DNA of 44,543 nt from Ruminococcus sp. (GCA_017626015.1 JAGAJO010000015.1:1-44543), one strand, 5' to 3'; positions 14,502 through 23,062 are shown, counted from the stretch's first letter. Program-made: numbers and translations. Notes: generated from the sequence alone by a model not told the origin.

Positions 14502-16163
14502 ATGAATAGGATCTTAAAAAGAACGCTTTCCGGTTGTCTTGCGCTGACTGTTGCAGCGTGCACGGCAGCCTGCGCAAATGGCGGAGACTCAGGCTCATCG
14601 GGATCTTCGGGTTCATCATCGTCCAAGGCTGAAAAGAAGTCCGAGCCTGTGGTGGAAAGCATCGGAAATCTCGACCTTTCGGACGTTACCACCGAATATG
14701 ACGTTCCTGCGGACTTTTCTTTCGAGTCCGAAGCGGAGGCAGGTACCCTTTCGGGAGGCGCCGCTACGCTCAACAAGTCGTTTTTAGGCGACTTTTCCGG
14801 CGACGGTTTTGTTTCCGTAAACTCATCTGAGGATCAGGTGACCTTTGAGGTAGAATTTCCCGCAAAGGGAAGCTTTAACGTGATTCTCACAATGGCGGGG
14901 GATACCGAGGGTACGACCAACCTTATCACTGTGGACGACAGCGTAGTTTCAAGATTCAAGGCGACGGCTACCTCCTTCGGGGAAACCGTTGCTGAAAACG
15001 TCCTTATCGGCGAGGGAAAGCACACTGTGGGCATTAAGGGCGATCAGGGTCATATCTATATAGACAGCATTAAAATAGTACCCGCCCCTGCCATAGATCT
15101 GTCGCAGTATGAGGTAACGCCGGAGCTTTGCAATCCCAATGCGTCGGACCGTACAAAGAGACTTTATAATTTCCTTACGGACGTGTACGGAAAGTATGTT
15201 ATCTCGGGTCAGTTCTCGGGAGACAATCAGGGCAAGGAAAGCCGTGAGTTTATTGAGATAAATAAGCGTACGGGTAAAACGCCTGTCATTCTCGGACTTG
15301 ACGTGGGCAATCTGGGAGTTTCGGCTACAGCCAAGGGTGCCGGAGGCGGCGATATGGTCCCCATTCAGGCGATAGACTGGTACAATAATGAAAACGGAAT
15401 AGTTTCTGTCTGCTGGCACTGGCTTGCTCCGGAGCAGTATCTTGAAGCGAACGGTCAGGCATGGTGGAGAGGATTTTACGCCGACAGCGTATCCTTCGAC
15501 CTTGCAAAGGCAATGAGCGGCGAGGATAAAGCCGGCTACGATGCGATCGTGGCGGAGCTTGACAATATGGCAGAGCAGCTGAAAATAATTGCCGATGCGG
15601 ACGTTCCTATCCTCTGGAGACCGCTTCACGAGGCGGCGGGAGATCCCAACTACCCCGGCAATGCATGGTTCTGGTGGGGAACAGGCGGAAGAGACGCTTA
15701 CATCGAGCTTTGGAAGCTTATGTACGATAAGTTTACCAATGAGTACGGACTTGACAACCTTATCTGGGTTTGGAACGCTCAGAATCCCGAGTGGTATCCC
15801 GGCGACGAATACTGCGATATTATCGGATACGACTGCTATCCCACAGAGCATGACAGCTCCTCCCAGAAGGATTACTACGATCTGATGAAAAAATGCTCGC
15901 CGACCGGCAGCAAGATCATTGCTATGACGGAAAACGGCGCAATGTTCGATCCCGACGTATGCTTCAACGACGGTACCCGCTGGTCGTTCTTCTCCACATG
16001 GAACGGTGAATTTGCCCTTAAGGACAGGCAGCTGTCCGACCAGTATACGACCTTTGAAATGTGGGATAAGATCTATGGCAGCGAGAGAGTTCTCACAAAG
16101 GACGAAATGCCCGACCTCAAATGCTATCCCCTTGACACGGAAGCGTTCCTCGAAGCGAATTGA
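14502..16163 (+). CDS. GH26 beta-mannanase lipoprotein with N-terminal CBM
   Basis: The product is 553 residues. A lipoprotein signal ends near VAAC (Cys20). A Ser/Gly linker follows (28-42), then a beta-sandwich module at about 60-195 that resembles a CBM35-type carbohydrate binder, then the GH26 domain from about 205 to the end. WRPLHEA gives the acid/base Glu377 and MTENG the nucleophile Glu477; both are present. The enzyme should cut beta-1,4-mannan at the cell surface. GGAG lies before the ATG. It is monocistronic, with a cre-like site and promoter upstream, so sugar repression is likely. The stop codon lies inside the end of the downstream repeat element. Confidence 0.93.
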   Translation: MNRILKRTLSGCLALTVAACTAACANGGDSGSSGSSGSSSSKAEKKSEPVVESIGNLDLSDVTTEYDVPADFSFESEAEAGTLSGGAATLNKSFLGDFSGDGFVSVNSSEDQVTFEVEFPAKGSFNVILTMAGDTEGTTNLITVDDSVVSRFKATATSFGETVAENVLIGEGKHTVGIKGDQGHIYIDSIKIVPAPAIDLSQYEVTPELCNPNASDRTKRLYNFLTDVYGKYVISGQFSGDNQGKESREFIEINKRTGKTPVILGLDVGNLGVSATAKGAGGGDMVPIQAIDWYNNENGIVSVCWHWLAPEQYLEANGQAWWRGFYADSVSFDLAKAMSGEDKAGYDAIVAELDNMAEQLKIIADADVPILWRPLHEAAGDPNYPGNAWFWWGTGGRDAYIELWKLMYDKFTNEYGLDNLIWVWNAQNPEWYPGDEYCDIIGYDCYPTEHDSSSQKDYYDLMKKCSPTGSKIIAMTENGAMFDPDVCFNDGTRWSFFSTWNGEFALKDRQLSDQYTTFEMWDKIYGSERVLTKDEMPDLKCYPLDTEAFLEAN

Positions 16164-16239
16164 CAATTAACAGTTAACAATTAACAGTTAACAATTGATA
16201 GTTGTGTGTGGCTTTTCATTATGTGTGCTGAATAAAGTA

Positions 16240-16276
16240 AAAATACAGAGGTGGAGAAATCCGTCTCTGTATTTTT
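16240..16276 (+). terminator. Terminator in repeat unit 1
   Basis: AATACAGAG pairs perfectly with CTCTGTATT, followed by TTT. On the minus strand an A/T run also follows, so it may serve both GH26 and rpsT. Confidence 0.65.
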
Positions 16277-16364
16277 AATATCAAAAGTGCGTTACTATTA
16301 ATTGTTAATTGTTAACTGTTAATTGTCAATTGCGTGTGTTGAATAAAGTAAAAAACAGATAAAA

Positions 16365-16398
16365 AAATACAGGGGCGGGAAATCCGTCTCTGTATTTT
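16365..16398. terminator. Terminator in repeat unit 2
   Basis: AATACAGGGG pairs with CTCTGTATT with G-U pairs. It is the second, slightly changed copy of the hairpin at 16240, and A runs on its left side give a minus-strand T run for rpsT. Confidence 0.55.
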
Positions 16399-16472
16399 AA
16401 TATCAAAAGTGCGTTCTAATTAATTGTTAACTGTTAATTGTTAACTGTTAATTGTTAACTGTTAACTGTCAA

Positions 16473-16724
16473 TTAGCCGAGCTTCTTGGCAAGCTGAGAT
16501 TTCTTTCTCGCAGCGTTATTCTTGTGAAGAATACCCTTTGTGCAAGCCATATCTACCTTTTTAATAGCGGTCCTGATCGTCTGCTCCTTATCGGCAGCAT
16601 TGTTGGCAACGGCAGCGTCAGCCTTCTTAAGAGCCGTCTTCAGATCAGATCTGATCGCCTTGTTTCTCAAAGTCTTTTTGTCGATGACCTTAACTCTCTT
16701 CTTTGCAGACTTGATGTTTGGCAT
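16473..16724 (-). CDS. rpsT: 30S ribosomal protein S20
   Basis: The product is 83 residues, close to the usual 85-90 of S20, starting [13 protein letters not shown] and very rich in Lys and Ala. The last residues AKKLG match the usual end of the family. S20 binds 16S rRNA early in 30S assembly. GGAGG-like GGGAGGTG lies 7 bp before the ATG. It is a single-gene unit with its own promoter. Its TAA stop is formed with the end of the adjacent repeat element. Confidence 0.96.
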   Translation of the reverse strand: MPNIKSAKKRVKVIDKKTLRNKAIRSDLKTALKKADAAVANNAADKEQTIRTAIKKVDMACTKGILHKNNAARKKSQLAKKLG

Positions 16725-16831
16725 ACGGACACCTCCCTCATTATTTGTGAATAAATTTGCACTTATTTGGATAAGCTATCCGCAGACTGAGAGGAAATGC
16801 AGATAACAGATTTAAACAAGCCTTGTAAATT

Positions 16832-16860
16832 ATTTTACCACACGCAGAGAAAAAATGCAA
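16832..16860 (-). promoter_or_regulatory. Promoter of rpsT
   Basis: On the minus strand TTGCAT (16860-16855) and TAAAAT (16837-16832) are 17 bp apart, about 108 bp before the start codon. The leader is therefore about 100 bases and could carry control, though no clear structure was seen. Confidence 0.65.
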
Positions 16861-16934
16861 GTGTTTTTTGAAAAAAATTCAATGGTTTTTAAGACTTTAT
16901 TTTGTGCATATTCCCAAATAAGGAGGAGATAATC

Positions 16935-17804
16935 GTGTCATTAAGAACAGATCTGGCTGTGGAATCCGCAGAACAGCTTTCCATTAACCGGGGACTGGAG
17001 GGAGTTTCCAGCCACGTTGATACGGTGCCGGAGGCGCAGCTGGAGATAACGGATATTTCCATAGAAACTCCCCGTGCTGCTGAGCTTATGGGGCGTCCCT
17101 GCGGCAGATATATTACTTTGCGTGCGCTGGACGGAGCGTTTGACAGCTTTTCTCCCTGCTTTGAACGGCGGGCAAGGATAGTTTCCCAACAGCTGGAAAA
17201 GCTATGCGAAAATGCGAAAAGCGCATTGGTCGTAGGACTGGGCAACAGAGCGATCACTCCGGACGCAGTAGGTCCGCTCTGCGCAGACAGGATCTTTGCA
17301 ACAAGACATATAAAAAGGTATGCCAAAGAGATGGACAGCGAGGATCTGGGCGAGGTCTCGGTTACGCAGACAGGCGTCATGGGGACGACCGGTATCGAGT
17401 CGGCTGAGTATATAAGGGCGCTGTGTACAAGCCTCAAGCCGCAGATCGTTGTGGCGGTGGACGCCCTTGCCTGCTCGGAGCTTTCTCATCTGGGAAGTAC
17501 TATACAGCTCTGCAACACCGGGATATCCCCGGGAAGCGGAGTTAACAATGCCCGTAAGGAGTTGTCACGAAGCACGCTGGGCGTTACCTGCGTTGCTGTA
17601 GGAGTCCCCACCGTAATGGATCTGACGTCAGCCGCCGAGGGGATATTCGGCAGCAGTGCGCCTGACGGAGCGCAGAGCATGATGGTAACTCCCCGTAATG
17701 TTGATAAGCTTGCGGAAAATGCCGCCGGATATATTTCGCTGGCTGTTAACCTCTGCTTTCATAAGGGGCTTTCTCCGGAGGACCTGAGAACGCTGACAGA
17801 ATAG
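16935..17804 (+). CDS. gpr: Germination protease (spore protease)
   Basis: The product is 289 residues from the GTG at 16935, which has AAGGAGGAG upstream; the frame is open further but has no better site. It begins VSLRTDLAVES, matching the family start after which the zymogen is cut. Conserved stretches include LVVGLGNRAITPDAVGP, VTQTGVMGTTGIES, VVAVDALA and GVGV-like VAVGVPTVMD. The enzyme degrades small acid-soluble spore proteins on germination; such a substrate is encoded at 23931. It stands alone. No sigma-G promoter could be pinned down. Its presence marks the host as a spore former. Confidence 0.94.
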   Translation: MSLRTDLAVESAEQLSINRGLEGVSSHVDTVPEAQLEITDISIETPRAAELMGRPCGRYITLRALDGAFDSFSPCFERRARIVSQQLEKLCENAKSALVVGLGNRAITPDAVGPLCADRIFATRHIKRYAKEMDSEDLGEVSVTQTGVMGTTGIESAEYIRALCTSLKPQIVVAVDALACSELSHLGSTIQLCNTGISPGSGVNNARKELSRSTLGVTCVAVGVPTVMDLTSAAEGIFGSSAPDGAQSMMVTPRNVDKLAENAAGYISLAVNLCFHKGLSPEDLRTLTE

Positions 17805-17869
17805 CGGTTGGCAGCATCGTTTGTAAAATTTGTGTGAATAAGTATCATATCAGTGCCGAAACCGTTTTC

Positions 17870-17883
17870 TGAAAACGTATTCT
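17870..17883 (+). promoter_or_regulatory. Weak cre-like site upstream of the solute-binding protein
   Basis: TGAAAACGTATTCT matches the CcpA consensus with two mismatches and lies about 70 bp before the -35 box. It also contains the short palindrome CGTTTTCTGAAAACG with the bases before it. Confidence 0.3.
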
Positions 17884-17951
17884 CTTGAAAAATTATTGTC
17901 TGTTTAGCAAAATCAACAAAAATGTAAATGATTTATATTGCAAAATGCTGA

Positions 17952-17980
17952 TTGACTAATTTTTCGGTTTTTGTTATTAT
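17952..17980 (+). promoter_or_regulatory. Promoter of the solute-binding protein
   Basis: TTGACT (17952-17957) and TATTAT (17975-17980) are 17 bp apart, 95 bp before the start codon. Confidence 0.65.
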
Positions 17981-18012
17981 ATTAATAGACGAAGATATAC
18001 GTTATTTGCGTT

Positions 18013-18052
18013 AGACAGGCGTTTTAGGGTAAGAAAACGCTCGTCTTTATTT
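18013..18052 (+). promoter_or_regulatory. Leader hairpin before the solute-binding protein
   Basis: AGAC-AG-GCGTTTT pairs with AAAACGC-TC-GTCT around AGGGTAAG, followed by TTATTTA, just before the GGAGG site. It could be an attenuator or an mRNA-stabilising hairpin; no aptamer was recognised. Confidence 0.45.
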
Positions 18053-18074
18053 ATCAAGGAGGTTACTGATTATT

Positions 18075-19505
18075 ATGAAATTTGCAAAGAGATTACTTGC
18101 AGGCGTATGTGCTCTTACGCTGTGCTGCGGACTCGCTGCATGCGGCGGTTCAGGCTCAAGCGACGATGAGTCCTCAAAGGCTAAGTCTATCGATCTTAAC
18201 GACGATCAGCAGAAGCAGGTAGAGGATCTTACTGCCAAGCTCCCCGAAAGGGATCTGGCAAACAAGGAGATCAAGTGGCTCGCTCACTACGACATCAACC
18301 CCGGCGACGGTCAGGCTATCTCTCCCGGACTGAAGCTTTTCCAGGAGAAGTACGGCGGAAGCGTTAAGTTTATCCAGACCACATGGGAAAACAGATATAC
18401 CGATCTGGCTAAGTCTGTAATGGCTAACGATTCACCTGACTTTTTCCCTGCATCCGATATGGACGGCTTCCCCAGAGGAGCTATCAAGGCGATGTTCGAT
18501 CCGCTTGATGACGTTATCGACTTCGGCTCCGAGCTTTGGGCTAATTCCCAGGCTGTAAACGACTCTTTCATTTTCAACGGAAAGCACTATGCGGCTTGTA
18601 TCCAGGCTGCACCTAACTTTGTGTGCATTTACAATACAAAGACTATCGAGGATAACGGATATGAGGATCCTGCCGAGCTGTACTACAATGACGAGTGGAC
18701 ATGGAGCAAGTTCAGCGAGATGTGCCTTGACTTTACAGACGCTGACGCTGATAAGTACGCTCTGGACGGCTATTGGTACGGTCAGGCTCTGAACGATACC
18801 TGCGGCGTTCCGCTTATCGGTCTTTCGGACGGAAAGCTTGTAAACAACATGAGCGATCCTCAGGTTTCCAAGGTTCAGGAGCTTATGTATGAGCTTCAGA
18901 AGAACGAAGTCGTATTCGACCGTTCCAGCAATAACTGGTCTACAAGAGGAGACGGAACTACAGGCGAGGGCCTTGGCTCTTATCTGACTCTGTTTATCCC
19001 CTGCGGACTCTGGGGTATTGAGAACTCTCCTGAAAACGTTAAGCCTTTCGGCGACGTTGCTGCCGGCGAGATCATGTTCTGCCCGATGCCCAGAATGGAT
19101 GATTCCGATAAGTACTATGTATCCGCAAGAGTTGACGGATATCATCTCTGCAAGAACGCTCCCAACCCCGAGGGCTTTGCAGCTTACATGGACTGCCTCC
19201 AGGTTGCGAACGCAGAGGCTTCAAACATCACTGTTGAGCAGCTCAAGAACGAATATAAGTGGAACGACGATATGCTCGCTATGAGAGAAGAAGTTTACAG
19301 ACTCGTTAATGAGAACCCTGTATTTGACTTCCAGCACGGCGTTTCTCCTGAGATGGAGACTCAGATGCAGTCTGTAAACCAGGCTACAATGATAACCGGC
19401 GGTGGAGCTACTACATGGACCGCTACTGTTGCCGAGTATGAGAAGGCTGTTGACTACCTCATAAAGGAAGCTAACGAAAACATTTCCGAGACTCCCGAGG
19501 CATAA
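18075..19505 (+). CDS. ABC-transporter solute-binding lipoprotein, family 1 (sugar type)
   Basis: The product is 476 residues. The lipoprotein signal ends LAAC (about Cys23), followed by a Gly/Ser/Asp linker. The body has the family-1 extracellular binding-protein pattern: IKWLAHYDINPGD at the start, TDLAKSVMANDSPDFF in the first lobe, FNGKHYAA and LYYNDEWTWSKFSEMC further in. These proteins capture mono- or oligosaccharides for an ABC importer. No permease or ATPase gene is near, so it is an orphan that must work with transporters elsewhere. The even codon use and strong GGAGG site suggest high expression. The sugar cannot be named; mannan products from the nearby GH26 enzyme are one possibility. 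Confidence 0.87.
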   Translation: MKFAKRLLAGVCALTLCCGLAACGGSGSSDDESSKAKSIDLNDDQQKQVEDLTAKLPERDLANKEIKWLAHYDINPGDGQAISPGLKLFQEKYGGSVKFIQTTWENRYTDLAKSVMANDSPDFFPASDMDGFPRGAIKAMFDPLDDVIDFGSELWANSQAVNDSFIFNGKHYAACIQAAPNFVCIYNTKTIEDNGYEDPAELYYNDEWTWSKFSEMCLDFTDADADKYALDGYWYGQALNDTCGVPLIGLSDGKLVNNMSDPQVSKVQELMYELQKNEVVFDRSSNNWSTRGDGTTGEGLGSYLTLFIPCGLWGIENSPENVKPFGDVAAGEIMFCPMPRMDDSDKYYVSARVDGYHLCKNAPNPEGFAAYMDCLQVANAEASNITVEQLKNEYKWNDDMLAMREEVYRLVNENPVFDFQHGVSPEMETQMQSVNQATMITGGGATTWTATVAEYEKAVDYLIKEANENISETPEA

Positions 19506-19542
19506 CAGCTACATGAATATCCGCACTTATAAAGTGCATTAT

Positions 19543-19575
19543 AAGGACAGATCCCTGCGGTCTGTCCTTTTTTGT
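19543..19575 (+). terminator. Terminator after the solute-binding protein
   Basis: AAGGACAGA pairs with TCTGTCCTT around TCCCTGCGG and runs into T bases. Confidence 0.85.
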
Positions 19576-19732
19576 GATAATAAATAATTAAATTGTGTTC
19601 TGCACGTATTTGGAAAAACATTAAAACTTTCTGAATTTATCATACTCTTATCACATTAAAAGTTATAATATAATTATAGAAAACAAAAGACGTCAAGCCG
19701 AAAGGCAGAAGATATATTCTGGAGGTTTTACT

Positions 19733-21166
19733 ATGAACGATTATAACGGAAATAATTACGGCAATTACAATAAAAGCGGATCGGACAATATGAACGGTAC
19801 AGGCGGGCAGAGCTTCAACGGTATGCCCGGCAGCGGCACATACAGATACGGCGCATATAACAATAATATGAATGAATTTTCATATAATCCCGGAAAGCCT
19901 AAGAAAACCATAGGCAGAAAGATCCTTACCGGCTGTATCGCCGTTCTCAGCGTTGCGGCTATCGCAACAACGTCTATCGTGGGTTATACGCTTATTACGG
20001 GAAAAACTCCTGTGGCTACTTCGGAAAACAGCTCTCAGTCTCCTTCCCAAAACGGAGGAGCTTCTGATGCGGCGGCGGTGGACAGGGAAAACCTCCCCAC
20101 TATCGAACAGCTTTCCACTCCGGAGGATGCGCTTTCAATTCCCCAGATCGTTGAAAAGGTCTCGCCCTCAGTTGTGGGGATCTCATGCATAACAGGCGGC
20201 GGAGTAAGTACCGGCAGCGGAATAATCCTGAGCGAGGACGGATATATAATCACCAATGCCCACGTTATAAGCGGCGCTCAGGCGATCTCTGTGGTACTGC
20301 CCAGCAGCTACGCCGATCCCAAGGCCTCTGATGATGACACGGAAAGCACAGAGGATAATCTCACCTTTACGGCAACCAAGGTGGGCAGCGACGAGCAGAC
20401 TGACCTTGCGGTGCTTAAAATAGATAAGAGCGGTCTTGTGGCTGCGGAGATCGGAAAGTCGGAGGACGTTCAGGTCGGAGAGGCTTCTATAGTAATAGGA
20501 AACCCTCTCGGTCTCGATCTTGCGAACTCGGTAACGGCAGGTATCATTTCCGCAAAGGACAGGACTATAACGGTCGAGGACAGGACGATGAACCTTATCC
20601 AGACCGACGCCTCAGTAAATAACGGCAACTCGGGCGGACCGCTTATCAACGCCTATGGTCAGGTCATAGGCATTACTTCGGCGAAGGTATCTTCCTCCGT
20701 TGCCGAGGGACTTGGCTTCGCTATCCCTATTGACGAGGCTCTGCCGATCATTCAGGATCTTATGGAAAACGGCTATGTTACCGGCAGACCAAGCCTCGGC
20801 ATCACCGGTTCTGACATTACCAGCGCATACTCCAGCTACTACGGTATCCCCCAGGGCTTCCTTGTTGCCGATGTCACTGAAGGCGGAGGAGCGGAAAAAG
20901 CCGGTATTCAGACCAACGATATAATAATCGCTATCAACGATACCATGATAAGCTCTATCAGCGAGCTAAACGAGATCAAAAACAAGTGCAGCGTAGGCGA
21001 TACCGTTACCCTTACCGTTTACAGAAACGGCAAGAAGATAGATATAGACGTTGTTCTTGGCGAATCCTCGGGCGAGGAAAACTCAGCGCAGGAGGACCAG
21101 CAGCCGCAGGATAATTATGATAATTATAACGGTTACTACAATCCCTTCGGCGGCTTTGGATTCTAA
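19733..21166 (+). CDS. HtrA/DegP-like membrane serine protease with PDZ domain
   Basis: The product is 477 residues. The first 55 are a cytoplasmic Asn/Gly/Tyr/Met-rich tail, and about 62-90 form one membrane span. The trypsin-like domain (about 135-340) holds the full triad His177 (NAHVI), Asp224 (TDLAVL) and Ser300 (NGNSGGPL). A PDZ domain spans about 350-450, and the end repeats Asn/Tyr/Gly motifs (DNYDNYNGYYNPFGG). HtrA proteins degrade or refold damaged exported proteins. GGAGG lies before the ATG. It is monocistronic. The Asn/Tyr-rich tails at both ends are not needed for catalysis and may form contacts. Confidence 0.93.
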   Translation: MNDYNGNNYGNYNKSGSDNMNGTGGQSFNGMPGSGTYRYGAYNNNMNEFSYNPGKPKKTIGRKILTGCIAVLSVAAIATTSIVGYTLITGKTPVATSENSSQSPSQNGGASDAAAVDRENLPTIEQLSTPEDALSIPQIVEKVSPSVVGISCITGGGVSTGSGIILSEDGYIITNAHVISGAQAISVVLPSSYADPKASDDDTESTEDNLTFTATKVGSDEQTDLAVLKIDKSGLVAAEIGKSEDVQVGEASIVIGNPLGLDLANSVTAGIISAKDRTITVEDRTMNLIQTDASVNNGNSGGPLINAYGQVIGITSAKVSSSVAEGLGFAIPIDEALPIIQDLMENGYVTGRPSLGITGSDITSAYSSYYGIPQGFLVADVTEGGGAEKAGIQTNDIIIAINDTMISSISELNEIKNKCSVGDTVTLTVYRNGKKIDIDVVLGESSGEENSAQEDQQPQDNYDNYNGYYNPFGGFGF

Positions 21167-21211
21167 ATAAGCATTTGCCATATTCTTCATATTTTCATAT
21201 TCTTTACTTTC

Positions 21212-21249
21212 GGAAAAACGCTGTGCATAACGCATGGCGTTTTTCTTTT
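21212..21249 (+). terminator. Terminator after the HtrA gene
   Basis: GAAAAACGC pairs with GCGTTTTTC across a 20-base loop region, followed by TTTTA. The long loop contains a smaller TGCATAACGCA fold. Confidence 0.6.
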
Positions 21250-21274
21250 AATGATGTCCGCTTGCGACAGGCTG

Positions 21275-21303
21275 TGTCAGCGGGCGGCGGCTCGGAATAT
21301 AAT
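21275..21303 (+). promoter_or_regulatory. Possible promoter of the DUF3343/desulfurase pair
   Basis: A perfect TATAAT (21298-21303) lies 63 bp before the DUF3343 start. The -35 region 17 bp upstream is a poor TGTCAG. Confidence 0.4.
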
Positions 21304-21365
21304 AGGGTATGCGCAGAACAGAAGCATCATTCTGTGCAAAAAATGTCTAAAGAGGCGGTGGAAAA

Positions 21366-21599
21366 ATGAAAGGCGCAAATCAAAACAGAAGGATATATAT
21401 TGCTATGACCTCCATAACCTATGCTATGAAGGCCAAGGATATTCTCAACAGGCTCGGATATTTCTGCGAGGTAGAGAGAACTCCGAAAAATCTGGGGAGC
21501 GGCTGCGGTTATTCCCTTAGAATAAAGGATAATCCGGATCTTATTACCCCTCAGCTGGACAGATATTCATTGCCGTATAAGGGTGTGCTTTACGGCTGA
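21366..21599 (+). CDS. DUF3343-family small protein, putative Se/S carrier
   Basis: The product is 77 residues with the DUF3343 layout: a first strand RIYIAMTSITYAMKAKDIL, then FCEVERTPKNLGSGCGYSLRI, where Cys47 in GCG is the residue the family keeps. Public annotation calls this family putative Se/S carriers. The TGA stop lies 18 bp before the cysteine desulfurase start, so the two are cotranscribed and probably act as a pair: the desulfurase would load sulfur or selenium on Cys47. The acceptor is unknown. The ribosome site is AGGCGGTGG. Confidence 0.82.
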   Translation: MKGANQNRRIYIAMTSITYAMKAKDILNRLGYFCEVERTPKNLGSGCGYSLRIKDNPDLITPQLDRYSLPYKGVLYG

Positions 21600-21617
21600 G
21601 GAGGTGAAAAACGTGAG

Positions 21618-22784
21618 ATGAATCGTAATTCAGACAAACCGTCGGAGCGTGGTGCTGCGGGACTTGTGAACTTTGACAATTCCGCAACGACGTTTCCAAA
21701 GCCCGAAAGCGTCAAGCGGACAGTTTACACTGCAATGAACAGGTACGGCGGAAATCCCGGAAGGGGAGGGCATAGGCTCTCGGTGGAAACGGCGGGGCAG
21801 ATCTACAGAGTGAGGAGATCTGCAGCGGAATTTTTCGGCGCACAGACGGAAAACGTCGCCTTTACGCCCAACTGTACCTATGCGCTTAATATGGCTATAA
21901 AGGGCATGATGCAGTACGGCGGGCATATAGTGATCTCAGGCTATGAGCATAATGCGGCGGCAAGACCTGTCTACGCATTGACGAAACGGAGCGGAGTAAA
22001 ATATTCCGTGGCAAGGATCTTTGACAGCCCTGAGAAAACGGCGGAGGAGTTTGACAGGCTGATGACTCCGGAAACAAGGTGCGTATGCTGCATAATAGCC
22101 TCCAACGTTACGGGACGCATACTGCCATATAAGGAGATAGCGGAGGTTTGCAGGAGGAAAAACGTCTGCTTCATTGCAGACGGCGCCCAGGCGTGCGGAG
22201 TGCTTGATGTAAAGCTTTCGGACGGCATAAACTTTCTTTGCACCTCCGGACACAAGGCTCTTTACGGACCGTCCGGAACGGGACTTCTCATATCGGACGG
22301 CAGATATTCTCTGTCTACGATAATCGAGGGAGGTACAGGGGCGACCTCGTCGGAGCTTGCCCAGACGCCGTTTATGCCTGAAAAGCTGGAAAGCGGCAGC
22401 ATAAATACAGCGGGTATCATCGGTCTGGGCGCAGGGCTGGATTTCGTCCGCAGAAAGGGAACACAGCGTATTCTCAGCCACGAAAAAAGCCTGTGCAGAC
22501 AGTTTGAGGACGGTCTGCGGGAAATAAAGAACGTGAAGCTTTACGACAGCGATACCCTCCGTGCGCCGATAACTGCGTTCAATATCGGAGACAGAGATTC
22601 TCAGGAGGTCTCTCAGCTGCTGGCAGAACGGGGCTTTGCACTCAGGGGAGGACTGCAATGTGCGGCGGTAGCGCACAGCACCCTTGGGACGACCGAACAG
22701 GGAGTGGTGCGGTTTTCGCCCTCTGCGTTCAACAACTCCGGGCAGGTGAAAAGGCTGCTGGCGGCAGTGAGAAGTATAGCATAG
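21618..22784 (+). CDS. Cysteine desulfurase-like aminotransferase class V
   Basis: The product is 388 residues, PLP fold type I. It starts with FDNSATTFPKP (about 19-29), the desulfurase N-motif. IADGAQACGV (186-195) holds the Asp and Gln that contact PLP, and TSGHKALYGPSGTG gives the Schiff-base Lys213. The persulfide Cys is expected at Cys348 (GGLQCAAVAHSTLGT). It differs from IscS/NifS in lacking a close iscU neighbour. It sits in one operon with the DUF3343 gene. The likely reaction is removal of S or Se from cysteine or selenocysteine to load the partner protein. GAGGAGGTG precedes the ATG at 21618. Confidence 0.88.
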   Translation: MNRNSDKPSERGAAGLVNFDNSATTFPKPESVKRTVYTAMNRYGGNPGRGGHRLSVETAGQIYRVRRSAAEFFGAQTENVAFTPNCTYALNMAIKGMMQYGGHIVISGYEHNAAARPVYALTKRSGVKYSVARIFDSPEKTAEEFDRLMTPETRCVCCIIASNVTGRILPYKEIAEVCRRKNVCFIADGAQACGVLDVKLSDGINFLCTSGHKALYGPSGTGLLISDGRYSLSTIIEGGTGATSSELAQTPFMPEKLESGSINTAGIIGLGAGLDFVRRKGTQRILSHEKSLCRQFEDGLREIKNVKLYDSDTLRAPITAFNIGDRDSQEVSQLLAERGFALRGGLQCAAVAHSTLGTTEQGVVRFSPSAFNNSGQVKRLLAAVRSIA

Positions 22785-22787
22785 ATA

Positions 22788-22817
22788 GCCGGGCGGGTTT
22801 TCCGCCCGGTTTTTTTA
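22788..22817 (+). terminator. Terminator after the desulfurase
   Basis: CCGGGCGG pairs with CCGCCCGG around GTTTT, followed by seven T bases. It is the strongest terminator in the window. Confidence 0.92.
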
Positions 22818-22961
22818 TTGCCCGTTATATTGTTTTTTGCCTTAATATCCCAGCGTTTCTTATAATTTGTTACGCCGTGTTAACATATTGTGCATATTTA
22901 CAATAGAAGGACAGCTGAGAATTAAATGGTATACAAAATTAACAAAAATGCATTTAGGGGG

Positions 22962-22990
22962 TTGACAAAGCTTGTTTTTTGAGCTATAAT
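22962..22990 (+). promoter_or_regulatory. Perfect-consensus promoter P1 upstream of the pilin
   Basis: TTGACA and TATAAT are exactly 17 bp apart. The predicted start near 22997 is 300 bp before the pilin, so P1 makes either a long leader or a separate short RNA. Confidence 0.8.
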
Positions 22991-23000
22991 TATCTACAGA

Positions 23001-23062
23001 AAAGAGAAAACGTTTGCAGAGGTTCCTGTTGAATGATTTATTTTGAATGATTTGTTTTCTCT
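23001..23062 (+). other. Inverted repeat and cre-like site just after P1
   Basis: AGAGAAAAC (23003-23011) pairs with GTTTTCTCT further downstream, enclosing two tandem copies of TTGAATGATTT. The bases at 23005-23018, AGAAAACGTTTGCA, match a CcpA site with two mismatches. No terminator T run follows. It may be a roadblock operator or the body of a small RNA. Confidence 0.4.

Larger units (their letters stand above)
16158..16475. repeat. Inverted-repeat (MITE-like) element between GH26 and rpsT
   Basis: Both ends read inward AATTGACA(A/G)TTAACA followed by alternating GTTAACA/ATTAACA heptamers: 16158-16200 on the left, 16421-16475 on the right, and a third array at 16298-16334. Between them a unit of about 100 bases (GAATAAAGTAAAAA, a hairpin, ATCAAAAGTGCGTT) is present twice. 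There is no ORF. The left end carries the GH26 stop codon and the right end carries the rpsT stop. This fits a small non-autonomous element that has been partly duplicated. Confidence 0.75.

Noticed and set aside
14949-16166. 405-residue minus-strand open frame opposite the GH26 mannanase
   Set aside because: The plus strand has both catalytic Glu motifs, a signal peptide and a ribosome site. The opposite frame has none and its composition looks random.
16158-16475. CRISPR array
   Set aside because: The repeats are 7-base units without spacers of constant size, and there are no cas genes. It is an inverted-repeat element instead.
16902-16934. Upstream start of gpr
   Set aside because: The longer frame has no ribosome site, while GTG at 16935 has AAGGAGGAG and the family N-terminus.
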